64,000 nucleotides of DNA from Kitasatospora sp. SolWspMP-SS2h (GTDB lineage Bacteria; Actinomycetota; Actinomycetes; Streptomycetales; Streptomycetaceae). The stretch spans positions 62,001-126,000 of the forward strand of contig NZ_QLLT01000018.1 in the NCBI RefSeq assembly GCF_003259315.1, in the 5' to 3' direction. The notes beneath the pieces are model-generated. The model did not search any database. It saw only the letters and a list, made by a program, of their open reading frames with translations, and was not told the DNA's origin. Positions 56,849-64,000 of this stretch are shown piece after piece (the stretch's first letter is position 1; every line of letters starts with the position of its first letter). Position numbers and translations under genes: made by a program.

Positions 56849-57370
56849 GTGACGGATGGCACCACCTCCGCCGTCGACACCGCCCCGGCCGGTGAGAGCG
56901 TCCTCTCGCGTCTGGAGCACGAGGGTGACATCGCCGCCGACTACCTGGAGGGTCTGCTGGACATCGCGGACCTGGACGGCGACATCGACATGGACGTCGA
57001 GGGGGACCGGGCGCTGGTCTCCATCGTCAGCGAGGGCGACGACCGGACGCTGCAGCGGCTGGTGGGCCAGGACGGCGAGGTGCTGGAGGCGCTCCAGGAG
57101 CTGACCCGGCTGGCCGTGCACCGGGAGACCGGTGAGCGCAGCCGCCTGATGCTGGACGTCGCGGGTTTCCGGGCGCGCAAGCGGGCCGAGCTCGCCGAGC
57201 TGGGCGCGGAGGCCGCCGAGCGGGTCAAGGGCACCGGCGAGCAGGTCAAGCTGCGGCCGATGACCCCGTTCGAACGCAAGGTGGTGCACGACGCGGTGGC
57301 CGCCGCGGGGCTGCGCAGCGAGTCGGAGGGCGAGGAGCCCCAGCGCTGCGTGGTCGTGCTGCCGGCCTGA
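56849..57370 (+). CDS. jag: Jag/KhpB-type R3H RNA-binding protein
   Basis: 173 aa. A KH-like domain (~25-95: YLEGLLDIADLDGDIDMDVEGD, LVGQDGEVLEALQELTRLAV) and an R3H domain near the C-terminus (RPMTPFERKVVHDAVAAAGLRSESEGEEP). Binds RNA; partner KhpA lies elsewhere. The N-terminal Jag domain of firmicute proteins is absent. GTG with GAAGGAG upstream. Confidence 0.95.
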   Translation: MTDGTTSAVDTAPAGESVLSRLEHEGDIAADYLEGLLDIADLDGDIDMDVEGDRALVSIVSEGDDRTLQRLVGQDGEVLEALQELTRLAVHRETGERSRLMLDVAGFRARKRAELAELGAEAAERVKGTGEQVKLRPMTPFERKVVHDAVAAAGLRSESEGEEPQRCVVVLPA

Positions 57371-57398
57371 CGCCGGTGGTGTCGCCGTTCCGGCGTCC

Positions 57399-57427
57399 GA
57401 CCCCGCCCGCCTCGCGCGGGCGGGGTC
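57399..57427 (+). terminator. hairpin after jag
   Basis: A perfect 12-bp stem (GACCCCGCCCGC and complement), loop CTCGC, 28 bp beyond the jag stop. Confidence 0.8.
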
Positions 57428-57448
57428 GTCGGCTCTGCGGCGGAGTGG

Positions 57449-57464
57449 TGTTTCACGTGGAACA
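57449..57464. other. parS: parS-like site 1
   Basis: TGTTTCACGTGGAACA, one mismatch from the 16-bp parS consensus (G for A at position 12). Lies between jag and rsmG. Confidence 0.85.
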
Positions 57465-57509
57465 GTGCTGGTAGGGCGGGTGGATTCGACGGTGAGCGGA
57501 GAGGCAGAG

Positions 57510-58286
57510 ATGGACAGGGACGGCACGGAGTCCGAGGCGCCGCTGGAGGGGCCGGGACAGGCACCGGAGGCGGCGGGACGGATCTTCGGCGATCGGCTGC
57601 CGCTGGCCGTGCGCTACACCGAGCTGCTGGCGACCGCGGGGGTGCAGCGCGGGCTGATCGGCCCGCGCGAGGTGCCCCGGCTGTGGGACCGGCACGTGCT
57701 CAACTGCGCGGTGCTGGCCGAGCTGCTGCCCACCGAGGTCTCGCTGTGCGACGTCGGTTCGGGCGCCGGGCTGCCGGGCATCCCGGTGGCGCTGGCCCGG
57801 CCGGACGTGTCGGTGACCCTGCTGGAGCCGCTGCTGCGGCGCACCACCTTCCTGGAGGAGGTGGTGCGCGAGCTCGGTCTGGAGAACGTCACGGTGCTGC
57901 GCGGCCGGGCCGAGGAGACGATCGGCAAGCTGGCGGTGGACGTGGTGACCGCCCGCGCGGTCGCGCCGCTGGACCGGCTGGCCGGCTGGGGCATGCCGCT
58001 GCTGCGGCCCTACGGCCAGATGCTGGCGCTGAAGGGCGACACCGCCGAGCAGGAGCTGGCGGAGTCGCGGGCGGCGCTGGCCCGGCTCGGCGCGGTGAAG
58101 TGGTCGGTGATCGGGGTCGGCGAGGGCGTGCTGGTGACTCCGACCCGGGTGGTCCGGGTGGAGGCGGGGGAGAGCCCCGGCGGCGTCAAGGCGGCCACCC
58201 GGCGGGCCAGGGCGGCCCGGGCCGGGCGCGGCGGCAAGGGCGGCGAGAGCACCGGGCGGCGCGGCGGGAGCCGCGGGCGGCGCTGA
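57510..58286 (+). CDS. rsmG: 16S rRNA (guanine527-N7) methyltransferase RsmG
   Basis: 258 aa. LWDRHVLNCAVLAELLP, SAM-binding CDVGSGAGLPGIPVALARP and VTARAVAPLDRLAGW mark RsmG (GidB). The basic tail (RARAARAGRGGKGG) is longer than usual. Loss-of-function in relatives gives low-level streptomycin resistance. Start ATG with GGAGAGG 5-6 bases upstream; GTG at 57492 is possible. Confidence 0.95.
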   Translation: MDRDGTESEAPLEGPGQAPEAAGRIFGDRLPLAVRYTELLATAGVQRGLIGPREVPRLWDRHVLNCAVLAELLPTEVSLCDVGSGAGLPGIPVALARPDVSVTLLEPLLRRTTFLEEVVRELGLENVTVLRGRAEETIGKLAVDVVTARAVAPLDRLAGWGMPLLRPYGQMLALKGDTAEQELAESRAALARLGAVKWSVIGVGEGVLVTPTRVVRVEAGESPGGVKAATRRARAARAGRGGKGGESTGRRGGSRGRR

Positions 58287-58471
58287 GCCGGAGCGGGTGA
58301 CACCGCGCCGGAAGCGGGTGGCGGCGGGGGCGAGCCGGAGCGGGTGCGGCGGCGGCCGTCGGGCCCGGCTGGCACTGGTGTTCGGGGCGGGTGGCCGAGG
58401 GGCCGCCCGCCCCGTTTCGGTTCGGGCGGCTCGGAGTGTCGGCCCGGCGCATCATGACATTCCGGGCATCG

Positions 58472-58487
58472 TGTTTCACGTGAAACG
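58472..58487. other. parS: parS site 2
   Basis: TGTTTCACGTGAAACG; the 14-bp core GTTTCACGTGAAAC is exact. Confidence 0.95.
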
Positions 58488-58534
58488 TCGCTTCCTGCTC
58501 TCCGGCGTACTGGATCAAGACCGCAACCGGACCC

Positions 58535-58562
58535 GCGACAGTCATCCGGAGGTGACTGTCGC
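58535..58562 (+). promoter_or_regulatory. inverted repeat with an SD-like loop before parA
   Basis: GCGACAGTCA and TGACTGTCGC flank the loop TCCGGAGG, which contains a Shine-Dalgarno-like sequence. No start codon follows at useful spacing except GTG 58552, which overlaps it. Could be an operator or an RNA hairpin. Confidence 0.55.
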
Positions 58563-58568
58563 GGCCCC

Positions 58569-58584
58569 GGTTTCACGTGAAACA
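58569..58584. other. parS: parS site 3
   Basis: GGTTTCACGTGAAACA with exact 14-bp core, 9 bp before the parA ATG. Read in the parA frame it encodes VSRET, a motif I recall near the N-terminus of annotated Streptomyces ParA. Confidence 0.95.
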
Positions 58585-58593
58585 CTGACCCCC

Positions 58594-59586
58594 ATGCAGG
58601 AGTCGGAGATCGTCGATCAGGTGGACGGCACCCCCGTCGCACGGGCCGCGTCCGCCGCCGTCCCGGTGGCCGGGCACGCCGCGGAGGCGCTGCCCCGGCC
58701 CGCCGCGACCCGGGTGATGGTGGTCGCCAACCAGAAGGGCGGGGTGGGCAAGACCACCACCACCGTCAACCTGGCCGCCGGGCTGGCCATGCACGGGCTG
58801 CGGGTGCTGGTCATCGACCTCGACCCGCAGGGCAACGCCTCGACCGCGCTCGGCATCGACCACCACGCCGAGGTGCCGTCGATCTACGACGTGCTGGTCG
58901 AGGGCAAGCCGCTGGCCGACGTGGTGCAGCCGGTGGTCGACGTGGAGGGGCTGTTCTGCTGCCCGGCCACCATCGACCTGGCGGGCGCCGAGATCGAGCT
59001 GGTCTCGCTGGTCGCCCGGGAGAGCCGGCTGCAGCGCGCCATCGCCGCGTACGAGCAGCCGCTCGACTACGTCCTGATCGACTGCCCGCCCTCGCTGGGC
59101 CTGCTCACCGTCAACGCGATGGTGGCCGGCCAGGAGGTGCTGATCCCGATCCAGTGCGAGTACTACGCGCTGGAGGGCCTGGGCCAGCTGCTGCGCAACG
59201 TGGAGCTGGTGCGGGCGCACCTGAACCCGTCGCTGCACGTGTCGACCATCCTGCTCACCATGTACGACGCCCGGACCAGGCTGGCCGCGCAGGTCGCCGA
59301 GGAGGTGCGCGCGCACTTCGAGAAGGAGGTGCTGGCCACCGCGATCCCGCGGTCGGTGCGCATCTCCGAGGCCCCCAGCTACGGGCAGACCGTCCTGACC
59401 TACGACCCCGGCTCCACCGGCGCCCTCTCCTACCTGGAGGCGGCCCGCGAGCTGGCGCTGCGGGCCGAGGTCGCCAAGCCGACGGTCGGCCGGCACCGGG
59501 CGAACGCGGCGGTCGTTCCGCCGCAGAGCGGCGGGGAGACGTCCGCGCCGACGGCACAGCACAGTTCGATGGAGGGCAACCGGTGA
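58594..59586 (+). CDS. parA: chromosome partitioning ATPase ParA
   Basis: 330 aa from ATG 58594. Deviant Walker A KGGVGKTTTT at 48-57, IDLDPQGNAS and IDCPPSLGLLT. It forms ATP-dependent structures that move ParB-parS complexes and the tip-proximal origin in hyphae. The chosen ATG has no ribosome site; an earlier in-frame GTG (58471, 58480 or 58552) could be true and would put parS in the coding region. Stop overlaps the parB start (GTGA). Confidence 0.95.
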   Translation: MQESEIVDQVDGTPVARAASAAVPVAGHAAEALPRPAATRVMVVANQKGGVGKTTTTVNLAAGLAMHGLRVLVIDLDPQGNASTALGIDHHAEVPSIYDVLVEGKPLADVVQPVVDVEGLFCCPATIDLAGAEIELVSLVARESRLQRAIAAYEQPLDYVLIDCPPSLGLLTVNAMVAGQEVLIPIQCEYYALEGLGQLLRNVELVRAHLNPSLHVSTILLTMYDARTRLAAQVAEEVRAHFEKEVLATAIPRSVRISEAPSYGQTVLTYDPGSTGALSYLEAARELALRAEVAKPTVGRHRANAAVVPPQSGGETSAPTAQHSSMEGNR

Positions 59587-60650
59587 GTGGCACGCGCAGG
59601 GGTCTGGGCAGGGGTCTGGGGGCGCTGATCCCGGCGACCCAGCCGGCCGCCGGGGGAGCTCCGGCCGAGCCGGCCGAGGCCGCGCCCGCCGCGGCGGCGC
59701 CGGTGGTGCCGACCGACCGCGGCACGGTGGCGGCCAAGGCCGCCGCGGAGAGCCTGCGGGAGCTGGCCGGCGACCAGCGCCGCAGCGTCCTGGAGGCGGC
59801 GCTGGCCCCGGTGAACGGCGCCCGGTTCGCCGAGCTGCCGCTGGAGTCGATCAGCCCCAACCCGCGCCAGCCGCGCGAGGTGTTCGACGAGGAGAAGCTC
59901 GCCGAACTGGTCGCCTCGATCAAGGAGGTCGGCCTGCTCCAGCCCGTGGTGGTCCGTCAGACCGGGGCGGAGCGCTACGAGCTGATCATGGGTGAGCGCC
60001 GCTGGCGGGCCTCCCGGCTCGCCGGGCTGGACGTCATCCCGGCGATCGTCCGGGCCACCGAGGACGACAAGCTGCTGCTGGACGCGCTGCTGGAGAACCT
60101 GCACCGCGCCGAGCTGAACTCGCTGGAGGAGGCCGCCGCCTACGACCAGCTGCTGCGCGACTTCGCCTGCACCCACGACCAGTTGGCGAGCCGGGTCGGC
60201 AAGTCCCGTTCGCACGTCTCCAACACGCTGCGGCTGATGAAGCTGCCGGTCTCGGTGCAGCTGAAGGTGGCGGCCGGGGTGATCACCGCGGGGCACGCCA
60301 AGGCGATCCTGATGGTGCCGGACGCCGAGCGGCAGGAGAAGCTGGCCGAGCGGGTGGTGGCCGAGGAGCTGTCGGTGCGCAGCACCGAGGAGGTGGCCCA
60401 GCTGCTGGCGGGCACCGAGCCGAAGCCGAAGAAGGCCCCGTCGCGCGCGGCCCAGCTGCCCTCCCCGGCCTTCGACGAGCTGGCCGGGCGGCTCTCGGAC
60501 CGCTTCGAGACCCGGGTCAAGGTCGAGGTCGCGCAGCGCGACGGCAAGTTCGGCCGGGGCAAGGTGGTACTGGAGTTCGGTTCGGTCGAGGACCTGAACC
60601 GCATCCTGGACAGCCTGGCCCCCGGCGAGCAGGGTCTGTCGCTGTCCTGA
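59583..60650 (+). CDS. parB: chromosome partitioning protein ParB
   Basis: 355 aa CTPase/DNA clamp. The N-terminal ParA-activating RRGLGRGLGALIP, an Ala-rich linker, the ParB/Srx CTP-binding domain (NPRQPREVFDEEKL, MGERRWRAS, ENLHRAELNSLEEA), the helix-turn-helix RVGKSRSHVSNTLRLMKLP that reads parS, and the dimerisation tail. GGAGGG precedes the GTG. Confidence 0.97.
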   Translation: MSGTRRGLGRGLGALIPATQPAAGGAPAEPAEAAPAAAAPVVPTDRGTVAAKAAAESLRELAGDQRRSVLEAALAPVNGARFAELPLESISPNPRQPREVFDEEKLAELVASIKEVGLLQPVVVRQTGAERYELIMGERRWRASRLAGLDVIPAIVRATEDDKLLLDALLENLHRAELNSLEEAAAYDQLLRDFACTHDQLASRVGKSRSHVSNTLRLMKLPVSVQLKVAAGVITAGHAKAILMVPDAERQEKLAERVVAEELSVRSTEEVAQLLAGTEPKPKKAPSRAAQLPSPAFDELAGRLSDRFETRVKVEVAQRDGKFGRGKVVLEFGSVEDLNRILDSLAPGEQGLSLS

Positions 60651-60674
60651 CCGGGCGGTCCCGGACGGCGAACC

Positions 60675-60708
60675 ACGGGTGCATGTTTCACGTGAAACGT
60701 GCACCCGT
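60675..60708. other. parS: parS site 4 embedded in a 34-bp palindrome
   Basis: The core GTTTCACGTGAAAC (60685-60698) is flanked by ACGGGTGCA (60675-60683) and TGCACCCGT (60700-60708). Only the 60684/60699 pair fails (T-G). It begins 25 bp after the parB stop, so it is a parS and also a potential transcription terminator of parAB. Confidence 0.93.
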
Positions 60709-60768
60709 TCCGTTGGGCGGAGCAGACTGGGGTCTGAACGGTTTCCGCCTGGAGGAGGAGGTGCGGGC

Positions 60769-61386
60769 GTGGGACGGAGGGTCGTTCCGCTGACGCTGGA
60801 CAACCTCGCGGATCTGCCGAACACCTGCCGCTCCTGCGTCTTCTGGGAGCTCGACCCGGTCAGCGGGCGGGACGCGCAGGACGCCGGCAAGGGGGAGCTG
60901 GAGAAGGAGGGCTGGATCTCCGCGGTGCTGCTGGAGTGGGGCTCCTGCGGCCGGGTCGCCTACGTGGACGACCGCCCGGCCGGGTTCGTGCTCTACGCCC
61001 CGCCCGCCTACGTGCCGCGCGGGCAGTCCTTCCCGACTAGCCCGATCTCACCGGACGCGGTGCAGCTGATGGTCGCCCGGGTGCTGCCGGACTTCCAGGG
61101 GCAGGGACTGGGCCGGGTGCTGGTGCAGTCGGTGGCCAAGGACCTGGTCCGGCGCGGCTTCCGGGCGATCGAGGCGTTCGGTGCGCAGGGGCGGGAGGTG
61201 CCGAGCTGCGTGCTGCCCGCCGACCACCTGCTGGCGGTGGGCTTCAAGACCGTCCGGCCGCACCACCGGTACCCGCGGCTGCGCCTGGAGGCGCGCACCA
61301 CGCTCTCCTGGAAGGGCGACGTGGAGGGCGCGCTGGAGCGGCTGCTCGGCGGACGGCGGCCGGAACCGGTGCTCCGGCCGCTCTGA
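60769..61386 (+). CDS. GNAT-family acetyltransferase
   Basis: 205 aa. NLADLPNTCRSCVFWELDPVS at the start, and an acetyl-CoA-binding region VARVLPDFQGQGLGRVLVQSVAKDLVRRGF with the Q/R-x-x-G-x-G/A motif. I recall this conserved neighbour of parB in Streptomyces; the substrate is unknown. GGAGGAGG lies ~10 bases before the GTG. Confidence 0.9.
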   Translation: MGRRVVPLTLDNLADLPNTCRSCVFWELDPVSGRDAQDAGKGELEKEGWISAVLLEWGSCGRVAYVDDRPAGFVLYAPPAYVPRGQSFPTSPISPDAVQLMVARVLPDFQGQGLGRVLVQSVAKDLVRRGFRAIEAFGAQGREVPSCVLPADHLLAVGFKTVRPHHRYPRLRLEARTTLSWKGDVEGALERLLGGRRPEPVLRPL

Positions 61387-61478
61387 GGGAGCCGTTCTCC
61401 GCGCCGGGGCGCCCGCGCCCGGACGAGGGCCCCGGCGCTCAGGGCTTCCTGACGAAGCCCCGGACGGCCCTGGAGACG

Positions 61479-61519
61479 CCGAGGCGGCCCGGACGGGGTC
61501 TCCGTCCGGGCCGCCTCGG
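61479..61519. terminator. 18-bp-stem bidirectional terminator, GNAT gene / trxA
   Basis: A perfect stem CCGAGGCGGCCCGGACGG with loop GGTCT, between two converging genes and 12 bp beyond trxA. Confidence 0.9.
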
Positions 61520-61531
61520 TGACGGTCGGGC

Positions 61532-61858
61532 CTACAGGTACTCGGCCAGCTCGCGCAGCAGCGCGGCCTTCGGGCGGGCGCCGGTGATGGTCTTCACCAG
61601 CTCGCCGCCCTTGTACACGTTGAGCGTCGGGATGGAGATCACGTTGTACGCCGCGGCGGTCTCCTGGTTGGCGTCCACGTCGAGCTTGACGACGGTCAGC
61701 TTGTCGCCGTGCTCGGCCGCGATGTCCTCCAGAACCGGGGCGACCTGGCGGCACGGGCCGCACCAGGTGGCCCAGAAGTCGACGAGGACGGGCTTGTCGC
61801 TCTTGAGGACCTCGGCGTCGAAGGTGGCGTCGGTTACTTCCTTGGTGGCGCCGGCCAC
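61532..61858 (-). CDS. trxA: thioredoxin
   Basis: 108 aa, redox site WCGPC with C33 and C36, preceded by VLVDFWAT; cis-Pro in SIPTLNVYKGGE. Reduced by TrxB encoded 95 bp upstream in the same operon. GTG with AAGGAG five bases before. Confidence 0.98.
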   Translation of the reverse strand: MAGATKEVTDATFDAEVLKSDKPVLVDFWATWCGPCRQVAPVLEDIAAEHGDKLTVVKLDVDANQETAAAYNVISIPTLNVYKGGELVKTITGARPKAALLRELAEYL

Positions 61859-61953
61859 GGGAACTCCTTGGGGTCGGAGGAGAGGTGCGTCAGTGATAAC
61901 AACGGCGGGGGCGGATCTGTTTCTGCTCCCGCCCGGGCTTGCCTGACCGGGCG

Positions 61954-62922
61954 TCAGACCGCGACGGCGGCGGCCGGGGCCTCGTCCGCGTCGGCCAGCG
62001 CGGCCAGGTAGCGCTCGGCGTCCAGCGCGGCGGAGCAGCCGGTGCCGGCCGCGGTGATGGCCTGGCGGTAGGTGTGGTCCACCACGTCGCCCGCGGCGAA
62101 GACGCCGGGGAGGTTGGTGCGGGTGGAGGGGGCGTCCACCGTGAGGTAGCCCTCGGCGTCCAAGTCCAGCTGGCCCTTGAACAGTTCGGTGCGCGGGTCG
62201 TGGCCGATGGCGATGAACAGGCCGGTGACGGCCAGCTCGCGCAAGTCCCCGGTGTTGGTGTCGCGCAGGGTCAGGCCGGAGAGCTTCGGGTCTCCGTGGA
62301 TCTCCTCGACCGCGCTGTCCCAGGCGAAGGTGATCTTCGGGTCGGCGAAGGCGCGCTCCTGCATCGCCTTGGAGGCGCGCAGCGAGTTGCGCCGGTGGAC
62401 GACCGTGACGCTGCGGGCGAAGCGGGACAGGAAGGTCGCCTCCTCCAGGGCGGTGTCGCCGCCGCCGACCACCGCGATGTCCTGGTCGCGGAAGAAGAAG
62501 CCGTCGCAGGTCGCGCACCAGGAGACGCCGCGGCCGGAGAGCTTGTCCTCGTTGGGCAGGCCGAGCTTGCGGTGCTGCGAGCCGGTGGCGACGATCACGG
62601 CGCGGGCGCGGTGCACGGTGCCCTCGGAGTCGGTGACGGTCTTGATCTCGCCCGTCAGGTCGACCGCGACGACGTCGTCCGGCACCAGCTCGGCGCCGAA
62701 GCGCTCGGCCTGGGCCCGCATGTTGTCCATCAGCTCGGGGCCCATGATGCCGTCGCGGTAGCCCGGGAAGTTCTCCACCTCGGTGGTGTTCATCAGCGCG
62801 CCGCCCGCGGTGACCGCGCCCTCGAACACCAGCGGATGGAGGGAAGCACGCGCGGTGTACAGCGCAGCGGTGTATCCGGACGGGCCGGAACCGATGATGA
62901 TCACGTTTCGGACGTCGCTCAC
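61954..62922 (-). CDS. trxB: thioredoxin-disulfide reductase
   Basis: 322 aa. FAD fold IIIGSGPSGYTAALYTARA, redox pair C136-A-T-C139 and NADPH motif AVVGGGDTALEEATFLSRFA. Passes electrons from NADPH to thioredoxin. GTG with AGGAG upstream. A SigR-type promoter lies 68 bp upstream, so expression should rise under disulfide stress. Confidence 0.98.
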   Translation of the reverse strand: MSDVRNVIIIGSGPSGYTAALYTARASLHPLVFEGAVTAGGALMNTTEVENFPGYRDGIMGPELMDNMRAQAERFGAELVPDDVVAVDLTGEIKTVTDSEGTVHRARAVIVATGSQHRKLGLPNEDKLSGRGVSWCATCDGFFFRDQDIAVVGGGDTALEEATFLSRFARSVTVVHRRNSLRASKAMQERAFADPKITFAWDSAVEEIHGDPKLSGLTLRDTNTGDLRELAVTGLFIAIGHDPRTELFKGQLDLDAEGYLTVDAPSTRTNLPGVFAAGDVVDHTYRQAITAAGTGCSAALDAERYLAALADADEAPAAAVAV

Positions 62923-62989
62923 TGCATCTCCTGGTCTGCCTGGCGTCCCGCTCGCGCGGGGGAGGGCGGTCTGCTCCGCCGCCCCGGAC

Positions 62990-63015
62990 AACGACTCACC
63001 AGTCTCCCGCATTCC
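62990..63015 (-). promoter_or_regulatory. SigR-type promoter of trxBA
   Basis: On the minus strand GGAAT (63011-63015), exactly 18 nt, then GTT (62990-62992). This matches GGAAT-N18-GTT used by SigR of S. coelicolor, which controls trxBA. Confidence 0.88.
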
Positions 63016-63075
63016 CAGGCCCGGCCGCACCAACCGCCCGTGCTCCGGGCGCGCTGGGACCGGCCGGGCGAGGAA

Positions 63076-64000
63076 TCAGGGGGCGGGGACGGAGCTGTGC
63101 AGCAGGATCGTCGATCCGGGGCAGTCCGGGGTGGCCAGGTAGACGTCCAGCGGCCCGCCGCCGCCGGGCGGGCGGAACACCAGGGCCAGCACCGGCCGCC
63201 CCTGGTAGCGGCCCGGGCTGGTGGCGGCGGGCCGCTCGCCGGGGTGTCCGGCGGCCTCCAGCGCGCAGGACGGGGCCGCGGCCGGTCCGTCGGAGGCGGC
63301 CTGGCCGAGCTGGTGCGGTGCCTTGCTCTCCAGCAGCTGCCGGACCTGGGCGGGCAGCCCGTCGGCGGTGAACTCCGGACCGTCCTCCGCGCCGCCGCCG
63401 CCCGGAGCGACCTGCCGGGGCACGCCGGTGCCGGTGGTGCCGGTCGTCCCGGCGGTGCCGGTGGTGCCGGTCGGCCGGGAGCCGTCGGCGAGGGCCGGGC
63501 CGTCGGCCGCGGTGGAACGGTCGGCAGCAGGGCGGCCGGCGGCGCTGTCCGGCCGGCCCGTGTCCCGGCCCAGCAGCGAGCCGCCCAGGCCGACGGCGAG
63601 CGCCGCCACCGCGACGGCCGCGGTGGCGAGCAGCAGTCGGGCGCCGCGACGGCGGCGGGCCGGGCGGCCGGGGCCGGTGGCGCCGGACGGGGCGCCGGTC
63701 GGGGCGGTGGTGCGGGGCGGGGCGGAAGCGGTGCGGACGGCGGGGGTGCTGGGGACGGCCGGTGCGGGCGGCCGGGGGTGGCGCTCGGTGCGGGCGGCGG
63801 ACTCGGCGGCCAGGGCGGCCGTCAGCCGGTCCGCGACGTCCGGCGGCAGGGCCGGGGCGGGGACGTCCGCCAGCAGCGCGGGGAGGCCGCAGAGAGCCGC
63901 GAAGTCCTCGGCGCAGAGCGGGCAGTGGGCCAGGTGCGCGTGCAGCGCGGCGGCCCGCTCGGGCGGCAGCAGGTCCTCGGCGAGGTCGGCGAGGGCGTCC
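63076..64000 (-). CDS. zinc-finger anti-sigma-factor-like protein (5' end beyond window)
   Basis: About 308 codons are present; the start is off the window edge. The N-terminal part has a zf-HC2-type H-x3-C-x2-C (LHAHLAHCPLC), a Pro/Thr-rich region, one transmembrane helix (LLLATAAVAVAALAVGL) and a Gly/Thr-rich outer domain ending HSSVPAP. In S. coelicolor the anti-sigma protein next to trxB pairs with an ECF sigma factor; the partner would lie just outside to the right. Its C-terminal repeats TGTTGTAGTTGT are low-complexity. Confidence 0.75.
   Translation of the reverse strand, partial: DALADLAEDLLPPERAAALHAHLAHCPLCAEDFAALCGLPALLADVPAPALPPDVADRLTAALAAESAARTERHPRPPAPAVPSTPAVRTASAPPRTTAPTGAPSGATGPGRPARRRRGARLLLATAAVAVAALAVGLGGSLLGRDTGRPDSAAGRPAADRSTAADGPALADGSRPTGTTGTAGTTGTTGTGVPRQVAPGGGGAEDGPEFTADGLPAQVRQLLESKAPHQLGQAASDGPAAAPSCALEAAGHPGERPAATSPGRYQGRPVLALVFRPPGGGGPLDVYLATPDCPGSTILLHSSVPAP

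Larger units (their letters stand above)
58287..58593. promoter_or_regulatory. rsmG-parA intergenic control region
   Basis: 307 bp with two parS sites and an inverted repeat (58535-58562). It probably holds the parAB promoters. In-frame codons upstream of the parA ATG run through both parS sites, so parA may start earlier. Confidence 0.6.

Overview
High-GC actinobacterial chromosome around the replication origin. The gene order rpmH-rnpA-yidD-yidC-jag-rsmG-parA-parB on one side of oriC and dnaA-dnaN-gnd-recF-DUF721-gyrB-gyrA-DUF3566 on the other, together with crgA, DLW-39, DUF5324, class E sortases, frequent GTG starts and G/C third positions, points to the Streptomycetaceae. The DnaA N-terminus differs from the common Streptomyces form as I remember it, so Kitasatospora is a reasonable guess (inference, not proven).

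Left accessory arm (1-22000): a GT2-GtrA glycosyltransferase, a lone FAD aromatic monooxygenase, a secreted S53 (kumamolisin-like) protease, an XRE-like regulator, a secreted NlpC/P60-type hydrolase with two C-terminal repeats, a TrmH/SpoU methyltransferase translationally coupled to a FUSC exporter, an HTTM/DUF5819/J-domain-rhodanese cluster, a PAS-GAF-SpoIIE-HATPase stress regulator, a frameshifted rhomboid-like gene, an MprF-like lysyltransferase and a NarL-type two-component pair. Strong palindromes lie at 3125-3152 and 19971-19994.

Cell-growth block (22000-39950): tRNA-Leu, then the colinear fhaA-fhaB-pstP-rodA-pbpA run and pknB. After a long terminator hairpin come two class E sortases, a PabA-type amidotransferase, a small membrane protein, DUF881, crgA, rhomboid protease, cyclophilin, DUF5324, tRNA-Ala, DLW-39, a phage-antirepressor-like protein and tRNA-Ile. 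These genes link Ser/Thr phosphorylation, SEDS/PBP peptidoglycan synthesis and sporulation septation.

Replication/segregation core (39950-64000): cyclopropane-type lipid methyltransferase, DUF3566, gyrA, gyrB, DUF721, recF, gnd, dnaN, oriC (DnaA boxes 51361-51933), dnaA, rpmH-rnpA-yidD-yidC-jag, rsmG, parAB with four parS sites (57449, 58472, 58569, 60684), a GNAT protein, trxA, trxB behind a SigR-type promoter, and a partial zinc-finger anti-sigma-like gene running off the end.

Most of the window is conserved core chromosome. I found no CRISPR array, insertion sequence, prophage or biosynthetic cluster. The most interesting signals are: DnaA boxes outside oriC, four in an intergenic cluster at 35094-35227 and two inside a coding region where they encode Val-Asp-Asn; a parS buried in a 34-bp palindrome after parB; a J-domain/rhodanese reading-frame fusion; and the two palindromes of the left arm.
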